Part shown: piece by piece, positions 53,338 through 61,194 of the stretch | How the letters are laid out: every line of letters starts with the position of its first letter | Numbering within the stretch: the first letter of the stretch is position 1 | Assembly: GCA_027493445.1 (NCBI GenBank) | Contig: JAOSKU010000001.1 | Span: 4,169,845 to 4,233,844, forward strand | DNA: 64,000 nt | Direction of reading: 5' to 3' | Source: Thermoleophilia bacterium | GTDB lineage: Bacteria > Actinomycetota > Thermoleophilia > RBG-16-64-13 | The notes under the pieces: model-generated | The model's input: the letters and a program-made list of their open reading frames with translations, nothing else | The model's database searches: none | What the model was told of the DNA's origin: nothing | Program-made: the position numbers and the translations under genes

Positions 53338-54093
53338 TCAGTTCGTCGAGGTATCGCCAAGCATCGTATCTGCTTGGGATGTCGCCGCGGTGCTGAATCT
53401 TCTAAGGAGACGCACGCTGGCCAGGGTGAGTGTGACCGCCGCCAGCATGCGGTACGCCTGGATGGGAATGCCCCAGAGTCTGAATGCCGACGGGTACCCG
53501 GTGGCCACAACGCCGGCCACAATACCGTACAGGACGAGCGCGGCGGCGGCTACCCTCGAGTCTGTGGCGCACCCGGAGAGGCCGAGGACCCCGCAGCGGC
53601 GTCCAATCCGATAAAAGCCCCAGGAGGCCGCAAGGGCGGCCGGGAGTCCGAATACCAGCCGCACCAGGCGCTCAGTCAGACTGAAGGTCTCCAGGTCGAA
53701 CCGGTCTGTCAAGTGAGGATACACGGGTCCGACGAGCACGACCAGCGACACGACGATGCTCGCCCCCAGAAAGCGCTGATAGGTGCGCCGGTCCTCCACC
53801 AGAAGGGCGATTCCGAACTGAAAGAGCGTGATAAAGGAAAGCACGAGCAACGTCAGACGGGCCTGGGGCAAGACCCCGTGGGGGTCGAAGTAGATGTGCG
53901 GAACATGCAGGACGACGTCGATAAGATCGGAGAAACCGTGCACGAAGGCGAACGCGGCGAGAAGCCACAGGCGGTCGGCGATACCTAGCTTGGTGGTGTG
54001 CTCACGGTAGTACCAGACCCCGGCGGCCATCACCCAGAAGTAGACGCCGTATGCCACGAACAACGCGAAGAGTGCCCAACTGGTGAGGCTCAC
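53338..54093 (-). CDS. Seven-helix membrane protein, partner of the PadR-PATAN regulator
   Basis: 251 residues from GTG 54093 (AGGAGGT eight bases upstream), overlapping the PadR stop. Seven or eight TM helices (SWALFALFVAYGVYFWVMAA, LWLLAAFAFVHGFSDLIDVV, LTLLVLSFITLFQFGIALLV, GASIVVSLVVLVGPVYP, LVFGLPAALAASWGFY, AAAALVLYGIVAGVVATG, YRMLAAVTLTLASVRLLRRF). The FVHGFSDLIDV and ALLVEDRRTYQRF segments are like the 7TM sensor domains of some histidine kinases, but no kinase follows. Probably a membrane sensor without an output domain of its own. Confidence 0.65.
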   Translation of the reverse strand: MSLTSWALFALFVAYGVYFWVMAAGVWYYREHTTKLGIADRLWLLAAFAFVHGFSDLIDVVLHVPHIYFDPHGVLPQARLTLLVLSFITLFQFGIALLVEDRRTYQRFLGASIVVSLVVLVGPVYPHLTDRFDLETFSLTERLVRLVFGLPAALAASWGFYRIGRRCGVLGLSGCATDSRVAAAALVLYGIVAGVVATGYPSAFRLWGIPIQAYRMLAAVTLTLASVRLLRRFSTAATSQADTMLGDTSTN

Positions 54094-55634
54094 TTTTTGC
54101 CACCTCCTGGATGCGTTGCCGTTCCCTCGGGGAGGAGATTGTTCGCCCGCATGACCCGCAAGGCATCGGCGGGCAGCCTCTTCTCGAGACTTCGGACCAT
54201 CTCCGCGGTGAACCGGGGTCCCAGACGAACAGACACCGCCCGCTGGATAAACTGCAGATATGCGCGCCCTTTCCCGGCGAGCGCCGTGCTGTCGCCGGCG
54301 AAACGCACCAAGCCCGGCTGAGCAAGCGCCCGCCAGTAGTCCGGCAGACCGGCACCTCCGGCGGCTACCGAGACGCCGTCGAAGATGCTGTCGCGAACCC
54401 GGGCGCCGCCCACTACGGCCACTTCCTCCCCCCAAAGACGGGTGATGGCCAGGACGGCCCGCGCTGTCTCGCGCTTGCCGGGGTCCGCCGCAACCACCCA
54501 ACCGGCGGCCCACAACGGATACGCTGCCGACGCGATCTCCTTGGCCAACAGTCGCAGCGGCCCCGCCAGCTCATCCATCGTTCGGACGCCGTCGAGCTCG
54601 GACAGAACCCTGCGTTCGATCGGCTCGAGGTCCAGCTCTAGGATCTCGAGCTCGGACCCGGCAACGACGTCGAGTACAGCCTCGGGGTTCGGCAGCATGT
54701 TGCGAAGCTCATCCCAGGAGGTCACTCCTCGAGTGCCCCGCATGATGAGCGCGGCCACGCTTCCCACGTCCACCCCGCTGCTCGTGTCCTCCTCACCGTC
54801 TGCGAAAACCCAATGGCCGTCTGAGGACGAGAAAGCCAGACGGAGAGACCCCTCCAGGTCGGCGGCCACCGGTGCATGCACCGAGACGAGCGAACCCTGG
54901 TGCAAACGGAAGCGCAGCTTGTCCGCTCCCAAGGCCAGCTCCAGCATCCCGGTGCGCCCAGCCGCGGCCAGGCTGCGCAGGACCTCGTGAAGTCGGGTGA
55001 CGGCTAGATCGCCGGCGAGCCTGCCCCGGTCGTCGCCTACCATCTGGGCCAGCGATCCCAGGAGTCGCTCGATGACGTCGATGTTCGCGGCCAGGAGCAC
55101 TTTTCTGCGCTCGAGCACCGGGAGGGACTCCATGTGGCCGGCGACACGGGCTTCGCGGAGGCTCTCAGCGCACTCCCGGTTCATGACACGCATGATCTCC
55201 AGGCGTTCATCAAGTCGAGCCCGGAGCTGATCGGGCGGCAGATGAGGTGAGAGGAACAGGGCTATGTCGAACGAGTCCATGGGCTCGTCCGGCTCCCGGA
55301 TGGCAGTCTGCAGGGCAGCCAAGAATGTCCTGCGACCGGCCTCGGTGATCGAGTAGACCCGCCTTTCAGGTCTACCGGCGCGACGCTCCGACTGCTGGGA
55401 TACGAGGCCGCGCTCGGCAAGGCGGTTTAGAGCGTAGTAGATGGAGGTGCGGCCGAGCCTGATCCATGTGCGGGTCGCATCGCCGCCGAGCGTCTCGCCT
55501 ATCTCATACCCGTGGCTGGAACCCCGATCGGCGAGGATCCCTAGGAGGAGGAGATCGACCCGAGAGATCTTTTCGTCGCGTGCGATTTCCACCCCTCCAC
55601 GCCGCAACCCCAGCGCTCGCCGGCCACGAGGCAC
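54090..55634 (-). CDS. PadR-family regulator fused to DUF4388/PATAN-like domain
   Basis: 514 residues. The N-terminal PadR winged helix (VDLLLLGILADRGSSHGYEI, TSIYYALNRLAERGLVSQQ, RVYSITEAGRRTFLAALQ) and the PadR Vir-like C-terminal helices run to about residue 200. From there a DUF4388 (PATAN) domain follows (VLRSLAAAGRTGMLELALGA, LRFRLHQGSLVSVHAPV, IMRGTRGVTSWDELRNML, IERRVLSELDGVRTMDELAG). DUF4388 is usually joined to receivers or GTPase regulators, not to PadR. The start could be GTG 55634 or GTG 55592. The gene is coupled to the 7TM membrane protein. Confidence 0.8.
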   Translation of the reverse strand: MPRGRRALGLRRGGVEIARDEKISRVDLLLLGILADRGSSHGYEIGETLGGDATRTWIRLGRTSIYYALNRLAERGLVSQQSERRAGRPERRVYSITEAGRRTFLAALQTAIREPDEPMDSFDIALFLSPHLPPDQLRARLDERLEIMRVMNRECAESLREARVAGHMESLPVLERRKVLLAANIDVIERLLGSLAQMVGDDRGRLAGDLAVTRLHEVLRSLAAAGRTGMLELALGADKLRFRLHQGSLVSVHAPVAADLEGSLRLAFSSSDGHWVFADGEEDTSSGVDVGSVAALIMRGTRGVTSWDELRNMLPNPEAVLDVVAGSELEILELDLEPIERRVLSELDGVRTMDELAGPLRLLAKEIASAAYPLWAAGWVVAADPGKRETARAVLAITRLWGEEVAVVGGARVRDSIFDGVSVAAGGAGLPDYWRALAQPGLVRFAGDSTALAGKGRAYLQFIQRAVSVRLGPRFTAEMVRSLEKRLPADALRVMRANNLLPEGTATHPGGGKK

Positions 55635-55639
55635 GCGCC

Positions 55640-55997
55640 CTGAACGTTCTCGATGGTACCATGCGCTTCCGCCCTCGGCCGAACCAGCCCAGGGTCGCGG
55701 CCTTCCGATCCGAGGTCGGGCACGGGGCTGTTGTCTCCGGCCGGCCGGTTGTCAGGGTCGATCTCTTCGAGCAGCCACCGGCCAGGACGCGGTGCTTCAA
55801 GGGCAGGACACGAGCCGGCAATGCTCCGCCGGTCGGTCCGCACGGGCCGTGCTGAGGCACCCGTGAGGGCTCCTCATTCCGTGAAGCTCCTGTAAAGATG
55901 TGCCTCCCAGCCCGCCCCCCAGCCTTGCGGCTTCATACCCCCCAGGCCTATGCTTCAAATGGAGCATTTCCCGCGCAGCCGGCAAGGAGCACGTGTC
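55640..55997. other. Divergent intergenic region
   Basis: About 350 bases between padR (leftward) and the Rieske gene (rightward). It must hold both promoters; one candidate for the Rieske side is listed. Nothing else is seen. Confidence 0.45.
55925..55954 (+). promoter_or_regulatory. Possible promoter of the Rieske/NfeD genes
   Basis: TTGCGG at 55925-55930 and TATGCT at 55949-55954 with an 18-base spacer, 44 bases before the Rieske ATG. Confidence 0.4.
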
Positions 55998-56459
55998 ATG
56001 GAAACCACTCACGAGCGGTCCACCGCAATCACGCGCCGCGACTTCCTGGTCATAGGTCTCGGCCTCACTGGGGCGCTCGCGGCCGCCGGGCTGGTGGCGC
56101 CGATTGTCCGCTATGCGTTCCCCAAGGTTCGGGCCGATGTCGCCGCTCGTGTCCTAGTGGCGTCTACGAGTCAGCTGACCCCCCTGGGCGAGGTGGTCGA
56201 TTTCGAGTACCAGGAGACTCCCAGCACGCTGCTCCAGCTCCAGGACGGCACGTACGTGGGCCTTTCCCGGGTGTGCACCCACCTCGGCTGCATCATCAAG
56301 TGGGAGCCCGACAACACGCGCTTCTTCTGCCCGTGCCACGCCGGCATTTTCTCCCCTACCGGCGAAGTGCTCGGCGGCCCGCCGCCTCGACCTCTGCCCA
56401 CCCTCAAGGTGGCAGTCGAGGGCGAGGATATCTGGGTCGAGGGCTGGAATCCGAGTTAG
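55998..56459 (+). CDS. Rieske [2Fe-2S] protein with Tat-type membrane anchor
   Basis: 153 residues. A twin-arginine motif (TRRDFLVIG) and one TM helix (GLTGALAAAGLVAPIV) anchor it to the outer face. The cluster-binding motifs are CTHLGC and CPCHAGIF, with a final LGGPPPRPLPT loop. This is the short form found in quinol:cytochrome c or arsenite-oxidase-like systems. It stands apart from the bc operon at 59-63 kb, which has its own Rieske protein, so it may serve another quinol oxidoreductase. Three bases separate it from the next gene. Confidence 0.9.
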   Translation: METTHERSTAITRRDFLVIGLGLTGALAAAGLVAPIVRYAFPKVRADVAARVLVASTSQLTPLGEVVDFEYQETPSTLLQLQDGTYVGLSRVCTHLGCIIKWEPDNTRFFCPCHAGIFSPTGEVLGGPPPRPLPTLKVAVEGEDIWVEGWNPS

Positions 56460-56462
56460 GCC

Positions 56463-57023
56463 GTGTGTCACCTCGTTCTTCTCATGCCGGTTTTCGGTCT
56501 GGCGGCCTTCGTTGTCCTCCCGCCTGCGCAAGCGACCGCGGCCTACCTCGTGATCCTGGGAGCGAGCGTGCTGATCTACAAGGCGATCATCGACGCCATG
56601 CGGCGGAGGGTGGTCACGGGCCTCGAGGCCATGCTGGGCGGCCTCGCCAGCGTCAGGCGCGTGGAGTCCCGCCGGCTGGTGGTGTGTTTGCGCGGTGAGC
56701 TGTGGACGGCCCGACCCGCTGGTTTCGCCAACGGAGCGCCGCAGCCCGGCGAGCAGGTGGTGGTCAGGGAGATCCGGGGCAACCGGCTGATCGTAGGGCC
56801 GCTCCCGGGGAATCATCGGGGTGATGCCTCTGCCGGCGCGGTCTCGACGCAACGAGCCGCGTCCGTCTACAGCCGGACCACGAAGAGCTTGACGATGTCG
56901 AGCCAGAGGTCGGTCTCCGACTCGACCGTGAGGCCCGCCGCCTCGATATTCTCGCGGGTGCGCCGGTCGATGTTGGCTCCCATCATGGGGCGCAGAAGGG
57001 GGTTCAGGACCCGCATCGCCTGA
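56463..57023 (+). CDS. NfeD-like membrane protein with OB-fold domain; 3' end uncertain
   Basis: Two N-terminal TM helices (LVLLMPVFGLAAFVVLPP and AYLVILGASVLIYKAIID) are followed by an NfeD C-terminal OB domain (GLASVRRVESRRLVVCLRGE, PQPGEQVVVREIRGNRLIVG). The real domain ends near 56810. The open frame continues to 57023 only because it runs antisense through the methyltransferase gene, so a stop was probably lost by an indel. NfeD proteins pair with SPFH/stomatin proteins; none is present here. Confidence 0.6.
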   Translation: MCHLVLLMPVFGLAAFVVLPPAQATAAYLVILGASVLIYKAIIDAMRRRVVTGLEAMLGGLASVRRVESRRLVVCLRGELWTARPAGFANGAPQPGEQVVVREIRGNRLIVGPLPGNHRGDASAGAVSTQRAASVYSRTTKSLTMSSQRSVSDSTVRPAASIFSRVRRSMLAPIMGRRRGFRTRIA

Positions 57024-57520
57024 CGGACCCCCGGCTTGCCCGAGAGCACGTGCTCAAGGAAGATTCCCCGGCCGGCGGGTCGGAGCACGCGTCGGATCTG
57101 CTCGAAGCCCCTCACCGGATCAGGCACCGAGCAGAAGACGAAAGTGGTGATCACCGTGTCGAACGAGTCGTCTGGGAAGGCGAGCCGTTGAACGTCCATC
57201 TCGTGCAGGTCGACCCTGGCGGCTCGCTGGTCGGCCAGCTCGTGGGCGTGCCGGAGCATGCCCGGGCTGAGGTCGATGGCCATGACCCGGGAGCCATCGG
57301 GATAGTAGGGGATGTTCTTGCCGGTGCCCACGCCCACCTCGAGGATCGCCGGGCCCCCCACAAGCGCCCACACGTGCCGTCGCCATTCCTGGAAGGCTCG
57401 CCGCTCGGCCGCCCACTCCATGAGGTTGTAGTAGCGGGAAAGCCGGTCGTAGCGCCGGCGGGTTCGGGCGGTGGCTCGGTCGAGAGACAGGTCATTCGCT
57501 GTCTGCGGATTCGCGTGCAT
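56867..57520 (-). CDS. UbiE/COQ5-type SAM methyltransferase
   Basis: 217 residues. Helical lead RRRYDRLSRYYNLMEWAAER, motif I ILEVGVGTGKNIPYY, motif II VMAIDLSPGMLRHAHE, motif IV DDSFDTVITTFVFCSVPDP, and motif V/VI VLRPAGRGIFLEHVLSG. Close in style to phosphatidylethanolamine N-methyltransferases and menaquinone methyltransferases. The product might be a quinone or lipid, but this is not determined. Convergent with the NfeD-like gene. Confidence 0.85.
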   Translation of the reverse strand: MHANPQTANDLSLDRATARTRRRYDRLSRYYNLMEWAAERRAFQEWRRHVWALVGGPAILEVGVGTGKNIPYYPDGSRVMAIDLSPGMLRHAHELADQRAARVDLHEMDVQRLAFPDDSFDTVITTFVFCSVPDPVRGFEQIRRVLRPAGRGIFLEHVLSGKPGVRQAMRVLNPLLRPMMGANIDRRTRENIEAAGLTVESETDLWLDIVKLFVVRL

Positions 57521-57637
57521 GGATGTCCACCTACCTCAGGGCTTGCTTCGTCCGGCAACCCTCATTATACCCCTATCCCCTATATTATGCGGGCGCCTCT
57601 CCGGCGGGAAGCCGGTAACGCCTTTTCGCAGCAGGCG

Positions 57638-58190
57638 TCAGGTCGCCACCGCAAGCGAGGACGCTTCCCGGAGAGGCGCATCTGCCTCTTCTGACTCGCC
57701 CACGACTGCCCGGCCGTGGCTCAGCTGGAGAGTCCGGTCGCCCAGAGCGGCGACCGTAGCGTCGTGAGTGACGACGACCAGCGTGTGGCCCTGCCGGTGC
57801 AGGTCGCGGAAACGCGCGAGCACCAGTTGCTCGTTGTGCTCGTCCAGGTTGCCCGTCGGCTCGTCGGCGAGCAGGAGGCGGGGACCGTTGATGAGCGCTC
57901 GGGCGATGCATACCCGCTGCTGCTCCCCGCCGGAAAGCTGCGCGGGCAGGTGTCGAAGGCGTTCTCCAAGGCCAACCCGCTCGAGGGCCTCACGGGCTTC
58001 GTTCTCGTCGGCCACGCTGTGGAAGTACTGGGCGAGCATGACGTTCTCGAGCGCCGTAAGGTACGGCACCAGGTGGAATTGCTGGAACACGAGGCCAATG
58101 ACGTCCCGCCGAAACCGGGTCAGCTCACGCCCCGAGAGGCCGGTCACCTGCATCCCGTTGATCACCGCTGTGCCCTCGCTCGGCTGATCG
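57638..58190 (-). pseudogene. MacB/LolD-like ABC ATPase lacking its N-terminus and Walker A
   Basis: The sequence starts in mid-domain at PSEGTAVINGMQVTGLSG and continues correctly: [50 protein letters not shown] and LVVVTHDATVAAL. The first 65 residues, including the Walker A P-loop, are absent. The DNA to the right (58200-58330) is unrelated. No permease gene is adjacent. A deletion remnant. Confidence 0.8.
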
Positions 58191-58342
58191 ACAGAAGGCA
58201 ACCCTTTCTCAACGGTCTGCGGTGGCGACGGTGAGCGTGCGTGGGCCCGGCCTCGGGATGTGTAGAAACCTCCCTTGCCCGGCAGAAGGTCGCGTGGGTC
58301 GGTGAGCCCGTCGTGCCACGCGTGTCTTGGAGGTGTTGAACG

Positions 58343-58615
58343 ATGATGAATGGCTGGGGAGACGGGGTGTACGGTTGGGTCGGCCCCGTTCTTGCGCTGA
58401 TCTTTCTGGTCTTGATCGCTCTTGGCATTGTGCTCCTGGTCCGCGGGACGAGAGGTGCGGGGCGAGGCGCAGCTCCCGGTCCCGCTCCGCGGGTGGAACC
58501 TGCGCCCGAAGCGCCACCGCGGTCGCCAGCCCTGGACGTCCTCGAAGACCGCTACGCTCGGGGAGAGATCGACCGGGAGGAGTTCCTGCAACGGAAGAAA
58601 GATCTGTCCGGGTGA
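58343..58615 (+). CDS. Small membrane protein with SHOCT domain
   Basis: 90 residues. One TM helix (PVLALIFLVLIALGIVLLV), a Pro/Ala linker, and a C-terminal SHOCT motif (DVLEDRYARGEIDREEFLQR). Such proteins are often membrane-bound modulators in actinobacteria. A TGTTGAACG precedes the ATGATG start without a clear ribosome site. Confidence 0.75.
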   Translation: MMNGWGDGVYGWVGPVLALIFLVLIALGIVLLVRGTRGAGRGAAPGPAPRVEPAPEAPPRSPALDVLEDRYARGEIDREEFLQRKKDLSG

Positions 58616-58621
58616 GGCGGC

Positions 58622-58789
58622 CATGAGGAATTCGTTCTACGCCCACCCGCCTTATGATCAGGAGAGCTTCGCCCGGGCGCTCCGCCAGGGTATCGAACCC
58701 GGGGCGCCCGCCTCGAGTCGCCCGCGTCCCGCTGGCAGATGAGCGATCGGGAGATCGAAGCGCTGGTCGCGCACCTACAGCAGCTCTGA
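58622..58789 (+). pseudogene. Cytochrome c C-terminal fragment
   Basis: Two frames together read YAHPPYDQESFARALRQG, then LESPASRWQMSDREIEA and LVAHLQQL, the end of a class I cytochrome c domain (the Met-ligand helix region). One missing G around 58700-58705 separates them. The haem-binding CxxCH part is not present upstream, so this is a remnant. Confidence 0.55.
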
Positions 58790-58851
58790 TTTGCCGGCGG
58801 ATATCGCGGCCCAGGCCCCGTTGATTGGCATCTCGAGAAGCTCTCAGCAGT

Positions 58852-58965
58852 CTAGCGCAGAGCGTACACTCCCAAGATCACCATGTAGATGACGGCGAGA
58901 ATGAACACCGTCAAGCCGATTGTGATCACCGCGTTGCGGATCTTCGCTTCAGTGAGGTTGTTCAC
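58852..58965 (-). CDS. 37-residue single-TM subunit of the bc operon
   Basis: GTG 58965 with GCGGAG just upstream. The peptide is a short N-terminal tail (NNLTEAKIRNAVITIG) followed by one TM helix (LTVFILAVIYMVILGVYAL). It is the last gene of the bc operon. Small one-helix subunits are common in respiratory complexes, but none of known family is recognised. Confidence 0.5.
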   Translation of the reverse strand: MNNLTEAKIRNAVITIGLTVFILAVIYMVILGVYALR

Positions 58966-59047
58966 GGCTCCGCCCCCTGTCCGTCGCTCACTCCTCGGCG
59001 TGGCACCGCCGAGATCGAGAATCCGTCCGTCTCGCCTCTGCGCGCCG

Positions 59048-60235
59048 CTACCCTTCACCCATGGTCAACGCCTCCTCCAGTACGGTCCGCGCCTCATCGG
59101 CCTTGCCGGCCTCGATGTCCATGAGGGCGTGCTCCACGGCCTCCTTGAGCGGGCCGGAGGCCAAGGCGAGCGACACCTTCAGTTTGGAGACCGCCCCCGC
59201 GGGGTTCCCGCTCGCGAGATCGGCCAATGCGGTCCGCGCCTCGGCCTCTCCGGGAGCCGGCGCCATGGCGCCGGCTCCTGAGTCGGCATCGCCGGCGTCG
59301 TCCATGTCCATGCCACCCATGTCCTCGCTCGAGCCGCCGAGCTCGGTGGCTCTATCCAACGCTTTCTCCAGCGCGCCCGTGTCGCCGCTCTCGGCAGCGG
59401 CCGCTGCCTCTTCGATTGCCTGCTTGAGCTCGCCGGTAGCCCGGTCGGCGGCCTGAGCAAGCAGCTCGTGTACCGCCGGGAGGTCTCCGTGACTCAGCTC
59501 GTGAATCGCTTCCTGCAGGAGCTCAGCCGGGTCGGCCAGCTCCACCTTCTCGCCGCGCTCCCAGGCACGGAGTAGAGCTATAAGATCTCGGATCTGGACG
59601 GGCGAGAGCACCGTGCCCCAGGTGGGCATACCGGCGGCCGGCCGCCCGTCGGCGATGGTGGAGGCGTACCAATCGTCGTCGAAGCTGGCGAGACGATGGA
59701 CGTCGTTGAGGGCCGGACCCAGCGGGGTTCCCTGCCCTTCAGCCCCATGGCAGACAGTGCACGTGGCCGCGTATATGGCCAGCCCCTCTTGCGGATCGCC
59801 TTTCATGGCTTCGGCGGCGCGGTCGGGGGCGGTCGATTCCCATGAGCGCATGAAGGCGACGAGGTCCCCTATCTGCTCATCGGTGAATGGCCCGCCGTGA
59901 GCCTGGTTCCAGGCGGGCATCTCGGTGTTGGGCACACCCGAGCCGACCACGCTGAAGATGGTGGAGTCGAGCGTGGTGTGCAGAAAGGTGCTGTCGTTCA
60001 AAGGAGGGCCGTCGACCCCTTCACCCTGCTCGCCGTGGCACATCGCGCAGTTATCCGCGAACAGCTCGCGTCCGGCAGTGGTGGCGAGGATGCGGTCGCG
60101 GCTCTCCTCAGCCGCTACCCGGGCAGGCTCACGGAGCTGGTAGACCTCGAAAGACACCAAGATGCCCACGATCATGAGCAGAATGGCGATAGTGAAGGGA
60201 CGGTAGCTCTCGCGGGGGCGCATGGTGCTCATCAC
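59048..60235 (-). CDS. Membrane-anchored diheme cytochrome c of the bc complex
   Basis: 395 residues. N-terminal TM anchor (FTIAILLMIVGILVSFEVYQ). Two class I cytochrome c domains have haem sites NCAMCHGEQGEG and TCTVCHGAEGQG, each with a later Met (NTEMPAW, AAGMPTWG). Residues 230-395 are Ala/Glu-rich helical repeats (ELKQAIEEAAAAAESGDTG) of unknown role. Diheme cytochromes replace soluble cytochrome c in actinobacterial supercomplexes. The start at 60235 (or ATG 60232/60223) is close behind the Rieske stop. Confidence 0.88.
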   Translation of the reverse strand: MMSTMRPRESYRPFTIAILLMIVGILVSFEVYQLREPARVAAEESRDRILATTAGRELFADNCAMCHGEQGEGVDGPPLNDSTFLHTTLDSTIFSVVGSGVPNTEMPAWNQAHGGPFTDEQIGDLVAFMRSWESTAPDRAAEAMKGDPQEGLAIYAATCTVCHGAEGQGTPLGPALNDVHRLASFDDDWYASTIADGRPAAGMPTWGTVLSPVQIRDLIALLRAWERGEKVELADPAELLQEAIHELSHGDLPAVHELLAQAADRATGELKQAIEEAAAAAESGDTGALEKALDRATELGGSSEDMGGMDMDDAGDADSGAGAMAPAPGEAEARTALADLASGNPAGAVSKLKVSLALASGPLKEAVEHALMDIEAGKADEARTVLEEALTMGEG

Positions 60236-60243
60236 CTTCCTCG

Positions 60244-60786
60244 TCAGATCCTGATCAGCTGAGCGGGGTCGAAGCGGTCGCGTTCGACAGGCCGGCTCGT
60301 ATCCACCACGATCTCCCCGTCGACGATCTCGATCGGGAAGATATCTAGCGGCCGCGGAGCCGGTCCGCTCAGCACCTCTCCCTTCTCGTTGAAGATGGAG
60401 CTATGGCAAGGGCAGCGAAAGCGGGTCTCGTCGTCACGCCACGGCACAGTGCAACCCAGGTGAGTGCAGCGATGCCACAGAGCGAGCAGGCCGCCATCCT
60501 CGAGACGAGAAAGATAGAAGCGTCCTTGCTGGATGTGGGTGACCGTGCCCGGATCGAACTCGGCTACCTGGCCGGCGGAGACCTTGCCGCCGAAGGCTCC
60601 CGGCTGGATCCGGGGCTTGAAAAACGCCCAGAACCCGGCTGCTCCTTGGGCGCCCAGCGTAAGGGCGGCGATGCCCACGATCCAGCGCAGGAAGCCCCGT
60701 CGGGTGATTCCGCGGGCTGTCGGTCCTGATCCACCGGTCTCGGCGTGGCCAAGGCGTGCGGCGTGCTGGCTGTTGGTTGTTGCCAC
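60244..60786 (-). CDS. Rieske [2Fe-2S] subunit of the bc complex
   Basis: 180 residues from GTG 60786, which follows AAGGGAGGATCG. A Tat-like motif TRRGFLRW and a TM helix (IVGIAALTLGAQGAAGFW) are followed by the Rieske domain with CTHLGCTVPW and CPCHSSIF. Reading further upstream would enter the tandem repeat, so the GTG is preferred. Its 5' flank is separated from the cytochrome b gene by the 165-bp repeats, the only gap in an otherwise compact operon. Confidence 0.9.
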   Translation of the reverse strand: MATTNSQHAARLGHAETGGSGPTARGITRRGFLRWIVGIAALTLGAQGAAGFWAFFKPRIQPGAFGGKVSAGQVAEFDPGTVTHIQQGRFYLSRLEDGGLLALWHRCTHLGCTVPWRDDETRFRCPCHSSIFNEKGEVLSGPAPRPLDIFPIEIVDGEIVVDTSRPVERDRFDPAQLIRI

Positions 60787-60800
60787 CGATCCTCCCTTTG

Positions 60801-61194
60801 GAGCTCGTTTCAAAACGAAGCCTTGGCCGCCGCGGCCGCACTGGGCGGCGCGATGCGGCGTCCTCGGTCACGTCCGTAGCTCTGCTACGCTCGTTCCCTG
60901 CGTCCTTGCCTCGCCCGCGCCCATCGCACCCTGGCGGCGAAGCGTCATTCCGAACCGAGCTCGTGGAGCTCGTTTCAAAACGAAGCCCTGGCCGCCGCGG
61001 CCGCACCGGGCGGCGCGATGCGGCGTCCTCGGTCACGTCCGTAGCTCTGCTACGCTCGTTCCCTGCGTCCTTGCCTCGCCCGCGCCCATCGCACCCTGGC
61101 GGCGAAGCGTCATTCCGAACCGAGCTCGTGGAGCTCGTTTCAAAACGAAGCCCTGGCCGCCGCGGCCGCACCGGGCGGCGCGATGCGGCGTCAG
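60801..61194. repeat. Tandem array, 165-bp unit repeated 2.4 times, related to the 161-bp element
   Basis: Units at 60801-60965 and 60966-61130 and a partial one at 61131-61194 are nearly identical. The core (GCGTCCTTGCCT, GTAGCTCTGCTAC, GGCGGCGAAGCGTCA) is that of the 161-bp palindromic element, but the termini differ (GAGCTCGTTTCAAAACGA / CGAACCGAGCTC). The length is a multiple of three, and several frames stay open across the whole array. The last unit supplies the stop codon of the cytochrome b C-terminal gene. Confidence 0.9.

Noticed and set aside
56810-57023. C-terminal extension of the NfeD-like protein
   Set aside because: This part is antisense to the methyltransferase gene and has no NfeD similarity; it reflects a lost stop rather than a real domain.
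60801-61194. Possible CRISPR array
   Set aside because: The units are 165 bp and contiguous with no unique spacers; they belong to the palindromic repeat family.
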